The notes beneath the pieces were generated by a model. That model saw nothing but the letters and a program-made list of their open reading frames with translations, did not search any database and was not told the origin of the DNA. 59,980 nucleotides of DNA from Capnocytophaga sp. (lineage in GTDB: Bacteria; Bacteroidota; Bacteroidia; Flavobacteriales; Flavobacteriaceae), in NCBI GenBank assembly GCA_030530525.1, contig JAUMUT010000013.1:1-59980 (forward strand), read 5' to 3'. The position numbers and the translations under genes are program-made. Positions 43,752-52,577 of the stretch are shown here, in pieces; position 1 is the stretch's first letter, and the number at the start of each line of letters is the position of its first letter.

Positions 43752-44180
43752 ATGAACAAACCATCAGGAGCTTTCGTTGCTGCTTCTTTAATAGCACTTG
43801 GAACAGGAATGATAGGATATTTAGTAGGGCTTTGGCGCGCTGAAATGCTTTTAAGCGAAAAAGGATATTATTTTACAATACTTATGTATGGGCTTTTTGC
43901 GGTAGTTTCGGTTCAGAAAAGTGTTCGCGACCGCTTGGAAGGCATTCCTGTAACGGATATTTATTACGGAATCAGTTGGTTTTCTACGATTTTATCTATC
44001 GTTTTATTAGTCGTTGGGCTTTGGAATGCAGATACTTTATTGCCCAGCGAAAAAGGATTTTATGCGTTTTCTTTTATTTTAGCGTTATTTGGAGCTATCG
44101 CTGTTCAAAAAAATACACGAGATAGCAAAGAACCAGACAATATGGAGAGAAAAAACAATCGTTCAGAGCATATTGGATAA
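43752..44180 (+). CDS. YiaA/YiaB-like inner-membrane protein
   Basis: A 142-residue membrane protein with four hydrophobic segments arranged as two YiaAB domains. The first unit has [20 protein letters not shown] followed by [11 protein letters not shown]; the second repeats it as [20 protein letters not shown] and [10 protein letters not shown]. The family function is unknown. The basic tail ([12 protein letters not shown]) faces the cytoplasm. It stands between the nitroreductase and peroxiredoxin genes on one strand, with spacings of 40 and 17 bases, so a stress-linked operon is possible (inference). Confidence 0.85.
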   Translation: MNKPSGAFVAASLIALGTGMIGYLVGLWRAEMLLSEKGYYFTILMYGLFAVVSVQKSVRDRLEGIPVTDIYYGISWFSTILSIVLLVVGLWNADTLLPSEKGFYAFSFILALFGAIAVQKNTRDSKEPDNMERKNNRSEHIG

Positions 44181-44197
44181 TTTTATACTCTTAAAAA

Positions 44198-44656
44198 ATG
44201 TTAAACATAAAAGATTTTGTTCCTGATTTTAGTGCAAAAAATCAATTTGGAGAACGTATAAAATTTTCTAATTATAAAGGGAAAAAAGTGATTATCTTTT
44301 TCTATCCGAAGGCAAATACTCCTGGCTGTACAGCCGAAAGTTGTTCGTTTAGAGATGGATATTCTACACTACAAAAAGCTGGTTTTGAACTACTTGGCAT
44401 CAGTGCAGATTCCGTAGAAAAACAATTACAATTTTCTCAAAAAAATAATCTTCCTTTCTTTTTACTATCTGATGAAGATAAGAGCATTTGTAATATTTTT
44501 GGCGTATGGGGAAAAAAGAAGTTTATGGGAAAAGAGTATGAAGGTATTCTACGAACAACTTTTATTATTGATGAAAATCAGCACATTACACATCGTATTG
44601 ACAAAGTAAAAACAAAAGAAGCAACCGAACAAGTGTTAAGAATTTTAGATTTATAA
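44198..44656 (+). CDS. bcp: Thioredoxin-dependent peroxiredoxin, Bcp/PrxQ type
   Basis: Reduces peroxides and organic hydroperoxides using thioredoxin-type partners. The 152-residue protein has the Bcp active site FFYPKANTPGCTAESCSFRD with peroxidatic C44 and resolving C49 (C-x4-C). It also has LGISADSVEKQLQFSQK and LLSDEDKSICNIFGVWG. It is last in the probable plus-strand operon after the YiaAB-like gene. A clear hairpin follows and reaches into the convergent lrgB. Confidence 0.93.
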   Translation: MLNIKDFVPDFSAKNQFGERIKFSNYKGKKVIIFFYPKANTPGCTAESCSFRDGYSTLQKAGFELLGISADSVEKQLQFSQKNNLPFFLLSDEDKSICNIFGVWGKKKFMGKEYEGILRTTFIIDENQHITHRIDKVKTKEATEQVLRILDL

Positions 44657-44659
44657 ATT

Positions 44660-44695
44660 AAAAATCCTTAGTAATTTAAATTATTAAGGATTTTT
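44660..44695. terminator. Bidirectional terminator (bcp / lrgB)
   Basis: AAAAATCCTTA (44660-44670) pairs with TAAGGATTTTT (44685-44695), extended by a partial TAAT/ATTA stem inside. The far end touches the lrgB stop. Confidence 0.8.
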
Positions 44696-45389
44696 ATGTT
44701 AATATAAAAGGCATAACTATCGGAGCTAAAATAGCGGTAAAAACCCCATTAAATATCATTCCTAAACTTGCATAAATAGCGTGTTTTTCGCTAAGGTTAA
44801 AGGCGGCCATTATACCAAGAGCGTGAGAGGCTGTCCCTAATGAAATTCCTCGCCCCATTGGGCTTTTCACTTGTGAAAATTGTAAAACTTTAAAGCCTAA
44901 AATAGCTCCTAAAATTCCTGTAACTATCACAGAAGCAACGGTTAAAGAACTTATTCCGCCCAAAGTGTTAGAAATTTCAAGCGCAATAGGTGTAGTTACC
45001 GACTTGGGTGCCAATGATTTAAGAATATCATTCTCTGCACCTAACAATTTTGCAATATAAGTTACCGAAATAATACCAACCAAACTCCCTACAAACTCAG
45101 AAATTATCAACGGAATTAATTGTTTTTTTATCTTAGAAAGTTGTAAATACAACGGAACGCCTAAGGCTACAATGGAAGGTTTTAACCAAAATTCTATATA
45201 AGTTCCTGCTTGTTTATAGGTCTCATAAGAAATGTTAAAAACTAATAAATATCCTATTAAGACAGAAACTGCCAACAAAACAGGGTTCAAAAATACCAAT
45301 TTATACCGTTGTTGCAACATTTGCACTCCATAATAAACGACAAATGTAAGCCCTAAAAGTACCAACGGATTTTCTAAAAATGCTTTCAT
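44694..45389 (-). CDS. lrgB: LrgB/CidB family membrane protein
   Basis: A 231-residue polytopic membrane protein with conserved VTTPIALEISNTLGGISSLT and GTASHALGIMAAFNLSEKHA, the LrgB/YohK pattern. In other bacteria LrgAB/CidAB modulate murein hydrolase activity, and some relatives carry glycolate or pyruvate. I start at 45389, since the longer frame to 45485 lies inside lrgA and lacks family similarity. The ATG overlaps the lrgA stop in ATGA, so the two are coupled. Confidence 0.9.
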   Translation of the reverse strand: MKAFLENPLVLLGLTFVVYYGVQMLQQRYKLVFLNPVLLAVSVLIGYLLVFNISYETYKQAGTYIEFWLKPSIVALGVPLYLQLSKIKKQLIPLIISEFVGSLVGIISVTYIAKLLGAENDILKSLAPKSVTTPIALEISNTLGGISSLTVASVIVTGILGAILGFKVLQFSQVKSPMGRGISLGTASHALGIMAAFNLSEKHAIYASLGMIFNGVFTAILAPIVMPFILT

Positions 45390-45736
45390 TGATGTTTTGT
45401 TTTTTTTCGTAAAAATTGATAAATATGCCCCGTTACTACCATTACAATAAATGTACTTGCTACCACAGCAATGCTTATTGACCAAAAATTGGACGCAATC
45501 AAATCAAAATACGCTAAAATAGCCACACTCGGAGGCACAAAAAACAAGCCCAAATTAGCTATCAAAAGATCTGAAATAGCCTTTACCCAGTGCAGTTTTA
45601 TCCAACCTAAGTGTAAAAAAAGAGTAAGAATAAGCATTCCGATAATGCTAGAAGGAAAGTGAATACCTGTAAGATAAACTACCAATTCGCCCAAAGCTAA
45701 GCAACCAAAAATGATAGCACAATACCTAATTAACAT
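45386..45736 (-). CDS. lrgA: LrgA/CidA family holin-like protein
   Basis: This 116-residue membrane protein has four hydrophobic segments and the family start IIFGCLALGELVVYLTGIHF, PSSIIGMLILTLFLHLG, then LGLFFVPPSVAILAYFDLI. It is the holin-like partner of LrgB. It has a TAATTTTG promoter 24 bases upstream and overlaps lrgB by four bases (ATGA), so it leads a two-gene operon. Whether the pair acts in lysis or metabolite transport cannot be told from sequence. Confidence 0.9.
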   Translation of the reverse strand: MLIRYCAIIFGCLALGELVVYLTGIHFPSSIIGMLILTLFLHLGWIKLHWVKAISDLLIANLGLFFVPPSVAILAYFDLIASNFWSISIAVVASTFIVMVVTGHIYQFLRKKTKHQ

Positions 45737-45759
45737 AATTTCTCAAAAAAAAACGAATG

Positions 45760-45767
45760 CAAAATTA
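45760..45767 (-). promoter_or_regulatory. -7 element for lrgAB
   Basis: On the minus strand this reads TAATTTTG, 23 bases before the start at 45736. Confidence 0.6.
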
Positions 45768-45819
45768 CAGCATTTTTCAGAGGTTACAAAGATTTTTTTA
45801 ATATTTTTTATAAAAAAAT

Positions 45820-45847
45820 AAGGAAACTCTTTTTCAAGAATTTCCTT
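45820..45847 (-). terminator. tRNA-Leu terminator
   Basis: AAGGAAACTCTT (45820-45831) pairs with AAGAATTTCCTT (45836-45847) with one mismatch. On the minus strand ATTTTTTT follows, about 30 bases beyond the tRNA 3' end. Confidence 0.75.
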
Positions 45848-45877
45848 AAAATTATTATGTAATAAAATAAATTAAAG

Positions 45878-45957
45878 TACCTGAGGAGGGAATCGAACCC
45901 TCACTCCGAAGAACACGAGTTTGAGTCGTGCGCGTCTACCAATTCCGCCACTCAGGC
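45878..45957 (-). tRNA. tRNA-Leu (anticodon CAA)
   Basis: On the minus strand: acceptor GCCTGAG pairs with CTCAGGT (G-U at the first pair), then the discriminator A. The D arm contains GCGGAATTGGTAGAC. The anticodon stem CACGA/TCGTG encloses the loop CTCAAAC with anticodon CAA. A variable arm TTCTTCGGAGT follows, then T arm GAGGG-TTCGAAT-CCCTC. CCA is not encoded. It decodes TTG codons. Confidence 0.95.
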
Positions 45958-45970
45958 ATTTTTACGGGTG

Positions 45971-45978
45971 CAAAAGTA
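45971..45978 (-). promoter_or_regulatory. -7 element for tRNA-Leu
   Basis: On the minus strand this reads TACTTTTG, 13 bases before the tRNA 5' end. Confidence 0.6.
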
Positions 45979-46039
45979 CAACTTTTTTTTTAATATGCAA
46001 AAAATATTTAAAAAATTTTTTAATCCCATTATTTCTTTT

Positions 46040-46047
46040 TACCTTTG
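46040..46047 (+). promoter_or_regulatory. -7 element for prs-rplY
   Basis: TACCTTTG, about 50 bases before the ATG at 46097. Confidence 0.6.
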
Positions 46048-46096
46048 CACCGCAATTTAGCAATAGAAACATTTATCGTTCTCAATAATTTATTTT

Positions 46097-47035
46097 ATGG
46101 ACTTAGTACCAAACGCTAAGATTTTTGCTTGTACCCAAAGCGTTGCATTAGCAGAGAAAATCGCAGAAGCTTATGGGACAAAATTAGGAAATGTACTTTT
46201 TTCACGTTTTAGTGACGGAGAATTTCAGCCATCTTTTGAAGAATCTGTACGTGGCGCACGTGTTTTTATTATCGGTTCTACCCACCCAGGAACGGAACAT
46301 TTAATGGAAATGCTCTTGATGTTGGACGCTGCCAAAAGAGCTTCTGCAAAGCATATCACCGCAGTTTTGCCATATTTTGGCTGGGCTCGGCAAGATAGAA
46401 AAGACAAACCTCGTGTGCCTATTGCCGCTAAATTAGTAGCCAACCTCTTGGAAACAGCAGGCGCAACGCGTATTATCACGATGGATTTGCACGCAGACCA
46501 AATTCAAGGATTTTTTGAAAAACCAGTTGATCATTTGTATGCTTCTACTATCTTTTTGCCTTATATTCAGTCTTTAAACTTGGATAATTTGTGTATGGCA
46601 TCGCCAGATATGGGAGGTTCTAAGCGAGCTTATTCGTACTCTAAATTCTTAAACTCTGAGGTAGTTATTTGCTATAAACAAAGAAAAAAAGCAAATGTTA
46701 TCGAGAAAATGGAACTTATAGGAGAGGTAGAAGGCAGAAATGTTATTTTGGTTGATGATATGGTAGATACCGCAGGAACACTTGTTAAAGCTGCTGAAAT
46801 AATGAAAGATAAAGGCGCACTTAGCGTGCGGGCTATTTGTACGCATCCTATCCTTAGTGGTGGTGCTTATGAGCGCATTACAAACTCTGAATTGGAAGAG
46901 CTAATCGTTACAGATTCCATTCCTTTAAAAGAGGAAATGCCTAAAATAAAAGTACTTAGCTGTGCAGGGCTTTTCGCAGAAGTGATGCATTCTGTACACG
47001 AAAATCAATCTATTAGCTCTAAATTTTTAATGTAG
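46097..47035 (+). CDS. prs: Ribose-phosphate pyrophosphokinase (PRPP synthase)
   Basis: Makes PRPP from ribose 5-phosphate and ATP for nucleotide, His and Trp synthesis. The 312-residue protein has SRFSDGEFQPSFEESVRGA near residue 36, PYFGWARQDRKDKPRVPIAA near 93, the metal-binding MDLHADQIQGFF near 131 and the PRPP loop VILVDDMVDTAGTLVKAA near 217. Normal length for the class I enzyme. It is followed 34 bases later by rplY, an arrangement common in bacteria. Confidence 0.96.
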   Translation: MDLVPNAKIFACTQSVALAEKIAEAYGTKLGNVLFSRFSDGEFQPSFEESVRGARVFIIGSTHPGTEHLMEMLLMLDAAKRASAKHITAVLPYFGWARQDRKDKPRVPIAAKLVANLLETAGATRIITMDLHADQIQGFFEKPVDHLYASTIFLPYIQSLNLDNLCMASPDMGGSKRAYSYSKFLNSEVVICYKQRKKANVIEKMELIGEVEGRNVILVDDMVDTAGTLVKAAEIMKDKGALSVRAICTHPILSGGAYERITNSELEELIVTDSIPLKEEMPKIKVLSCAGLFAEVMHSVHENQSISSKFLM

Positions 47036-47069
47036 CTATTTTAATATCGTAAATAATTAATTTTTATAT

Positions 47070-47672
47070 ATGCAATCAATTACAATCGTAGGTTCTCAAA
47101 GAGAAAGCGTAGGGAAAGCAGCAAGCAAAGCCCTTCGTAATGCTGGGCAGGTACCTTGCGTGTTATACGGAGGAGATAACGCAATACACTTTTCAGCAGA
47201 CGCATTAGCATTTTCAAAATTAGTGTATACTCCTAACGTTTACACTGCAACGATTGAACTTGGCGGAAAAACGTATAACGCTATCCTTCAAGACATTCAG
47301 TTTGACCCCGTTACAGATAAAATTCTTCATATAGATTTTTATCAATTGCACGAAAACAAAGAAATCACTATTGAGGTGCCTGTACGCATTGAGGGTACTT
47401 CGCCTGGTATTATGGCTGGTGGCTCTCTTCGTGTTGTAAATCGTAAATTAAAAGTAAAAGCGCTTCCTGCAAACTTGCCAGATTTCGTTCCTGTAGATAT
47501 TTCTTGGATGGAAATGGGAAATCGTTTTTATGTTACAAAACTTGAACCAAAAAATTATAAAATAATGCACCCAGATAATACCGTTATCTGCCAAGTGAGA
47601 GTATCTCGTGCCGCCCTCAAAGCAGCGCAAGATGCCGCAAAAGCAGAAAAAGGTGCTAAAAAGAAAAAATAA
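47070..47672 (+). CDS. rplY: 50S ribosomal protein L25/general stress protein Ctc
   Basis: A 200-residue protein that binds 5S rRNA. It has the N-terminal L25 domain ([39 protein letters not shown]) and the longer C-terminal TL5/Ctc domain ([40 protein letters not shown]). The tail is Lys/Ala-rich ([10 protein letters not shown]). Co-transcribed with prs, which ends 34 bases upstream. A strong terminator follows. Confidence 0.95.
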   Translation: MQSITIVGSQRESVGKAASKALRNAGQVPCVLYGGDNAIHFSADALAFSKLVYTPNVYTATIELGGKTYNAILQDIQFDPVTDKILHIDFYQLHENKEITIEVPVRIEGTSPGIMAGGSLRVVNRKLKVKALPANLPDFVPVDISWMEMGNRFYVTKLEPKNYKIMHPDNTVICQVRVSRAALKAAQDAAKAEKGAKKKK

Positions 47673-47705
47673 TTCTAATTTGTTTCTGTTTTTTTAATAT
47701 GATTC

Positions 47706-47733
47706 AAAAACCACTCTTATGGGAGTGGTTTTT
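47706..47733 (+). terminator. Terminator of prs-rplY (may also serve the convergent receptor gene)
   Basis: AAAAACCACTC (47706-47716) pairs with GAGTGGTTTTT (47723-47733) around a 6-nt loop, followed by further T-rich sequence. Confidence 0.9.
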
Positions 47734-47760
47734 GTTTTTATTACATTTTATTTTTTATCT

Positions 47761-49914
47761 TTATAAAAAATTAAAATTAACCCCTAAGAAAAACATTCTT
47801 CCTGAATAATATCGGAAAGAAGGAGCATAATTCCACTCATAAACTTCTTTGCTGATATTTTTTTTGTTTAATATATTAGCCAAAGTGGCATATACAATTA
47901 TATTTCCACTCTTTAATGGTAAAATTTTATATATATTCACATCTACTTTGAAATAATCAGGTATTTGACGGCTATTTTTATCTCCAAAAATAGGAAAAAT
48001 CATATAATTATTGGTATAATTACTTAGAATAGGAGTGTATTTCCTTCCTTTACGATACGATAAAGACAGATTGAATGTTGTTTTTATGGGTTTTATATTG
48101 TATTGAAAGTCTGATTTTATAATCGGACTTATATTTTTAGCAGAAAAATACTCTAAGGATTCTTCTTTTATTTTATTAGAAAAAATAGAAAGAGAATTTT
48201 TCCATTTTATGTTTTTAGTAATTATAAAATCGGTTAATAGTTCTGCCCCAAAAATATTTTGAGTAACAGTGGTGGTAGCATATGCGTTTTCCCATTGGTA
48301 TAAAACAGGTTCATCAGTTTCTAATTTGTTGTAATACAGAGAAATATCTATATTGCCAAAAAGAAATTTATTTTGAAAATCTAAATTTATTTGTTTGGAT
48401 TTATAACTTGGGAAAATAAAATTAGGATACGAAGCATTTCCATAATTAGAATAATTTCCGACAGAAAATAAAAAAGAATGATTACTATTTAAAGAATAGG
48501 AAGCGGAAAATTGTGTATTAGGGAAAGCGGAAATCTTATCTGTAGAAAACCGGTTAGAATACGACAGTAACATTTTATGAAAAGGCTTATATTTTAAAAC
48601 AAAAAAACCTTGTAAATGATTTACATTACCTTTTTCATTAAACTCTATTTTAGGCTGTGTAGAAGCATAATGAAATGGTATTTGATTTGCCGTCCCTTGA
48701 AAGTGAAATGTTCTATAATCATAATCTGCTCCTATATTTATACCAAACTTTTTTTTATTATAAACCATATTTATAGAAGAAAAATAATTATTATTAGACG
48801 ATAAAGAAAGAATATTTCCAAATTCAAACAGACTATTACTATTGTCATTCATAAGATTGAATTGTACAAAAAAATCAGGGTTTATAGTATGTACAAAATT
48901 CAAAATATTTAAAAAGCGATTTTCTTTACTTACTGCATCTCCTTTATAAGTCATTATATGTTCTTCAAAAGAAGCATTATCATTATATGCGAATGAATAA
49001 AAGTTTAAATAGTTATTTTTATTTAAGAAAATTCGTGTATTTATTCCTATATCTTGGTTAGAAAAATTATTAATATAAGGATATGCTTTTTTATTGATAA
49101 ATTTAAAAATATCAGAAAAAGAATGATTGACAAATATTTGAAAAAAAGACTCTTTATTAGGTTGATATTTATTTGCAAAATATCCTCCTAAATTAGACAT
49201 ATTGACAGAAAAACTAATTTGTTTTTGTTTCAGTTCTTCAATAGTATGCGTTTCTATGAGCCCTCCCGAAGAATGTCCAAAATATAAAGGAGGATTTCCT
49301 GAAAAAACATTTAATGACTTCATTGTCTGTGTATTGATAACACTAAACGTACCTACTCCTGGTATAGCATCAGTTCCTCTAAATGATTTATAAATAGGAA
49401 CGTTATTAAAGAATAGAATAGAATTATTTACTCCTGTACCTCGTATACTTATTTCGGCACTCTCTTCGGTTGCTGTAGAAGAAGGCAAAAGGGTTGTAGC
49501 TCTTATCGCATCTCCATAAGAGTTAGGATTATTATAAACCTCTATTTTACTCATTTCTTGAAGAGAAAACTCTCTTAAAGTAGGCGTTTTATAATGAACT
49601 ACCACCTCTTCTAAATGTATATTTTCTAATTCATTATCCTCAATTAAAAATAAAGTAATAGCCTCATTAGTTTCTGATAAATTTATTTTTTTAGTAAAAA
49701 AACCCAAAGCAGAAACAGAAAAATGACGAATGTTTTTTTCTAAAAAAAACTTTCCAGAAGCATCCGAATAGGTTAATAAAGATCCTTTTTCATCTAATAA
49801 AATAGCTCCTTCAATAGGCAAACTATCTTTTTCTGAAAACACAAATCCTTCTATTTTTTGGGCTTTTATACTTAAAAAACTTATACTTAAAATAAATAAT
49901 AACAGAGGTTTCAT
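47761..49914 (-). CDS. TonB-dependent receptor with CarboxypepD_reg domain
   Basis: A 717-residue outer-membrane receptor. A signal peptide ends SIKAQ (about residue 19). A CarboxypepD_reg domain follows (EGFVFSEKDSLPIEGAILLD, FSVSALGFFTKKI). The plug is at about 100-230, with EVYNNPNSYGDAIRATTLLP, ESAEISIRGTGVNNSILFFN and GGLIETHTIEE, then a barrel of about 480 residues ends in MFFLGVNFNFL. Such receptors import large or scarce ligands using TonB energy. The ligand is not readable. It lies 21 bases after a gene for a small helical periplasmic protein and is co-transcribed with it. Confidence 0.88.
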   Translation of the reverse strand: MKPLLLFILSISFLSIKAQKIEGFVFSEKDSLPIEGAILLDEKGSLLTYSDASGKFFLEKNIRHFSVSALGFFTKKINLSETNEAITLFLIEDNELENIHLEEVVVHYKTPTLREFSLQEMSKIEVYNNPNSYGDAIRATTLLPSSTATEESAEISIRGTGVNNSILFFNNVPIYKSFRGTDAIPGVGTFSVINTQTMKSLNVFSGNPPLYFGHSSGGLIETHTIEELKQKQISFSVNMSNLGGYFANKYQPNKESFFQIFVNHSFSDIFKFINKKAYPYINNFSNQDIGINTRIFLNKNNYLNFYSFAYNDNASFEEHIMTYKGDAVSKENRFLNILNFVHTINPDFFVQFNLMNDNSNSLFEFGNILSLSSNNNYFSSINMVYNKKKFGINIGADYDYRTFHFQGTANQIPFHYASTQPKIEFNEKGNVNHLQGFFVLKYKPFHKMLLSYSNRFSTDKISAFPNTQFSASYSLNSNHSFLFSVGNYSNYGNASYPNFIFPSYKSKQINLDFQNKFLFGNIDISLYYNKLETDEPVLYQWENAYATTTVTQNIFGAELLTDFIITKNIKWKNSLSIFSNKIKEESLEYFSAKNISPIIKSDFQYNIKPIKTTFNLSLSYRKGRKYTPILSNYTNNYMIFPIFGDKNSRQIPDYFKVDVNIYKILPLKSGNIIVYATLANILNKKNISKEVYEWNYAPSFRYYSGRMFFLGVNFNFL

Positions 49915-49935
49915 AATCCTATTTTTTCGTTTTCA

Positions 49936-50643
49936 TTAAAATTTACTTTTGTTACTTACAAACCAATAATGATTAGGAAATAGCGCAAGCCCTTTAAAAA
50001 AGGCTAATTTTGCTTTTTCATTTTCTTTATTTCTAAGATAAAACCGTACCAAATTAGCATAAGTATCTTCGTATCCCCAAGAAATAGTATCTTTATTTTC
50101 TGCTTTATTTTTTTGAAATAGATTTATAGCTTCTGTAAAATAACTTTCTGCTTTTTTTCCTCCTCCAAAAGAAGAAGGAGTATACATATCTTGTATCCCT
50201 TTGACTAATAACAAACGAGGATTATTTTTGCTCGTTTTTTCAGCATTTTCTAAGTATTCGGATACCTTCATAGACTTGGCTGGAGTAGTAAAAAAAGATG
50301 CAAATTTTATTTCATAATTTTGCACCAAAGCCAATAAAATCCAATCTTCTTGGCTTTTTTCACTTTTATCCTTTAATAGGTCAATGGCTTGTCCTATATA
50401 TTTTTCCTCTTGTTTTTCCTCTTTTAAGGAAAGAGCCACGATGGCTTGGTAATACCGAATGTAAGCCTTCCAATAAGAAGATAATTTTTTCTCATTTTGG
50501 GTATAATAATCTTCCAAAATAGAGGCTTTCTTTTCTACAAAAGACCGATTAACAAGGGCAGATACTTCTTGCTCTATATTTTGAGCGTAAGAAAAATTCA
50601 TCATACAAAGTATGAATGCGAAAAAAAGATAAATACGTTTCAT
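49936..50643 (-). CDS. Periplasmic TPR-like protein upstream of TonB receptor
   Basis: A 235-residue exported protein with a signal peptide ending FSYAQ (residue 21). The mature part is helical with TPR-like pairs: SYWKAYIRYYQAIVALSLKE, EDWILLALVQNYEIKFASFF, RLLLVKGIQDMYTPSSFGGG and KKAESYFTEAINLFQ. The final helix is AKLAFFKGLALFPNHYWFVS. The GGGKKAE-type segment and the WY ending resemble proteins often encoded beside Bacteroidetes TonB receptors. It probably aids the receptor, for example in ligand handling or signalling (inference). Confidence 0.7.
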   Translation of the reverse strand: MKRIYLFFAFILCMMNFSYAQNIEQEVSALVNRSFVEKKASILEDYYTQNEKKLSSYWKAYIRYYQAIVALSLKEEKQEEKYIGQAIDLLKDKSEKSQEDWILLALVQNYEIKFASFFTTPAKSMKVSEYLENAEKTSKNNPRLLLVKGIQDMYTPSSFGGGKKAESYFTEAINLFQKNKAENKDTISWGYEDTYANLVRFYLRNKENEKAKLAFFKGLALFPNHYWFVSNKSKF

Positions 50644-50728
50644 AGATATAAAAATTAAAAAAGTTTAACAAATAAATTATTTTTTATTAAAGTATAATAA
50701 AGTTTTTATATATCTTTATTTTTGAAGG

Positions 50729-50736
50729 CAAATTTA
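50729..50736 (-). promoter_or_regulatory. Possible -7 element for TPR-receptor operon
   Basis: On the minus strand this reads TAAATTTG, about 85 bases before the start at 50643. Confidence 0.45.
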
Positions 50737-50919
50737 TTTTTTTTTTTTTGAAAAATACAAATAATTTTTAAATTTTAACATTTTAAGCCTACAATATATT
50801 TCTTCTATAATACGTAAAATAGCTGGCATTGAAGAACTTCTTTTTTTAATAAATGATTTTTCCTTTTCTTGAATTATTTAAAAAAAATATTTTAATAGGA
50901 AATAAAAGTAAATATTTTG

Positions 50920-50927
50920 TATATTTG
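50920..50927 (+). promoter_or_regulatory. -7 element for metallopeptidase gene
   Basis: TATATTTG, 20 bases before the ATG at 50948. Confidence 0.6.
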
Positions 50928-50947
50928 CCACCAAAAAAAGTAATATT

Positions 50948-51805
50948 ATGCAATGGGAAGGAAGAAGACAAAGTAGTAATGTCGAAGACCGTAGAGGAAG
51001 CGGTTCCGGAAAAAAATTAATCGCTGGTGGTGGCGTTTTGGGTATTGTAATTCTCTTATTACAATATTTTGGTGGCGAAACAGGGCAAATGATAGCTCCT
51101 GTTTTAGAGCAATTTAACCAAACAGAACAAACTCAAACCACAGGAACACAAGAACTTACAGCCGAACAGAAAAAAATAGGCGAATTTGCAGCTACTGTTT
51201 TGGCAGACACCGAAGACGTTTGGGATAAAATATTCACCCAAAACGGATTAGGCTCTTATGAAAAACCAAAATTAGTACTCTTTACAAGCAACGTAACCTC
51301 TGGTTGTGGAAATGCCACTTCGGCAACAGGTCCTTTTTATTGTCCTGCCGACCATAAATTATATATGGATATGACTTTCTTTGAAGAACTTCGCACTCGC
51401 TTTGGAGCAAAAGGAGGTGATTTTGCCATCGCTTATGTAATGGCTCACGAAGTAGGACACCACGTGCAAACTCTCTTAGGAACTTCACAAAAAGTAAGAC
51501 AAGCGCAACAAGGCAAAAGCAAAGCATACGCCAACAAACTCTCTGTGGCTCAGGAACTTCAAGCCGATTTTTACGCAGGGGTTTGGGCGCATCATAACAA
51601 AAAATATTTAGATGCCGATGATATTGATGAAGCACTAAGCGCTGCACACGCCGTAGGCGACGATGCCATACAAAAGCGTATGCAAGGCTATGTAGAGCCA
51701 GATTCTTTCACGCACGGAACGTCTGAGCAACGCAAAAAATGGTTTATGAAAGGGTATAACACTGGCGATATAAAACAAGGCGATACTTTTGCCGAAGTTC
51801 GTTAA
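50948..51805 (+). CDS. YpfJ-type neutral zinc metallopeptidase
   Basis: A 285-residue protein of the KPN_02809/YpfJ zinc metallopeptidase family. It starts with the typical MQWEGRRQSSNVEDRRG and has one transmembrane segment (about residues 26-42). An N-terminal link follows, and then the zinc site AHEVGHHVQTLLG near residue 166 with a downstream Glu (ELQADFYAGVWAHH near 200). ARGRAVG-type conserved parts are seen as AAHAVGDDAIQKRMQGY near 237. The active site faces the periplasm. The substrate is unknown. Monocistronic. Confidence 0.92.
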   Translation: MQWEGRRQSSNVEDRRGSGSGKKLIAGGGVLGIVILLLQYFGGETGQMIAPVLEQFNQTEQTQTTGTQELTAEQKKIGEFAATVLADTEDVWDKIFTQNGLGSYEKPKLVLFTSNVTSGCGNATSATGPFYCPADHKLYMDMTFFEELRTRFGAKGGDFAIAYVMAHEVGHHVQTLLGTSQKVRQAQQGKSKAYANKLSVAQELQADFYAGVWAHHNKKYLDADDIDEALSAAHAVGDDAIQKRMQGYVEPDSFTHGTSEQRKKWFMKGYNTGDIKQGDTFAEVR

Positions 51806-51809
51806 TTTA

Positions 51810-52466
51810 CTAAAAAATATAACCTACTCCAACAGAAAAGTAAGAATGTCGGAAATAATTTTGGTTACTTATATTCGCACTTTGCAACGATTCATTATTT
51901 TTGCTAAATACATTCGTTAAAGAAGTGGTATATCTGAAATCTAAAAAATATTGCTCTGATATAGCATATTTCCCACCAAAAGCAAGTGCAAAATAAAATG
52001 AAGAAAAAGCCTCTTTGTCTATGCTTTTTTTGCCGTTAAAAATTGCTGTTTCTGACCAAATATCAGGAGGAGTAACCAAAAAACCAAACTGAGGCGCAAT
52101 TTGAAAAGTGAATTTTTCTGTAATTTTCAAATTTGCTAAAATAGGAATATTTATATAATCCATTCGGAATTTTGCCTCATATAATTCATTATCAGGCAAT
52201 AAACCTACTTTTTTCCATTTCGCTCCTTGTCGTGAAAAAAGAATTTCAGGCTGAATGGAAAAAATGGTCCCGAGCGGAATTTCCATAAAAGCTCCTACAT
52301 ACAAAGAGTGAATGCCTGAAAATGAAGAATTTTCTATTTCTGAACCTCGTAAAGTGGCATAATTATACCCGCCTTTTACTCCAAAGAAAGGGGTGTTATC
52401 CACAAAATCTTGGGCATTGGATAAAAAATGGGATAACCCAAACATAAATAATAAATATTTTTTCAT
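51810..52466 (-). CDS. Small outer-membrane beta-barrel (porin-like) protein
   Basis: A 218-residue exported protein with signal peptide ending FLSNAQ. The mature part is a small barrel of alternating strands: FFGVKGGYNYATLRGSEIEN, FSIQPEILFSRQGAKW, INIPILANLKITEKF and an ending YFSVGVGYIF, as in the OmpA/PorT-type 8-stranded barrels of Bacteroidetes. The start at 52466 is chosen because the alternative Met at 52490 falls inside a TACTTTTG promoter box. It runs convergent with the metallopeptidase gene, four bases away, with no separate terminator. Confidence 0.8.
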   Translation of the reverse strand: MKKYLLFMFGLSHFLSNAQDFVDNTPFFGVKGGYNYATLRGSEIENSSFSGIHSLYVGAFMEIPLGTIFSIQPEILFSRQGAKWKKVGLLPDNELYEAKFRMDYINIPILANLKITEKFTFQIAPQFGFLVTPPDIWSETAIFNGKKSIDKEAFSSFYFALAFGGKYAISEQYFLDFRYTTSLTNVFSKNNESLQSANISNQNYFRHSYFSVGVGYIF

Positions 52467-52487
52467 AAATAAATAATAAAAACAGGG

Positions 52488-52495
52488 CAAAAGTA
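52488..52495 (-). promoter_or_regulatory. -7 element for barrel gene; decides the start
   Basis: On the minus strand this reads TACTTTTG, 22 bases before 52466; the upstream Met at 52490 lies inside it. Confidence 0.6.
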
Positions 52496-52552
52496 AAAAT
52501 AAAAATGAGTTTTTGAGTAATTTTTATCATTAAATTTTTCATAAAACTATTT

Positions 52553-52560
52553 TACTTTTG
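52553..52560 (+). promoter_or_regulatory. -7 element for tsaE
   Basis: TACTTTTG, 17 bases before the ATG at 52578. Confidence 0.6.
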
Positions 52561-52577
52561 CCTTTTTATTCCAAATT

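Larger units (their letters stand above)
50644..50947. other. 304-base non-coding spacer with divergent promoters
   Basis: No coding frame is seen. It is strongly AT-rich and holds the minus-strand -7 box of the TPR gene (50729-50736) and the plus-strand -7 box of the metallopeptidase gene (50920-50927), with nothing else recognisable in between. Confidence 0.6.

Noticed and set aside
45390-45485. Longer N-terminus for lrgB
   Set aside because: It overlaps lrgA and lacks family similarity. The ATGA overlap at 45386-45389 is the normal coupled start.
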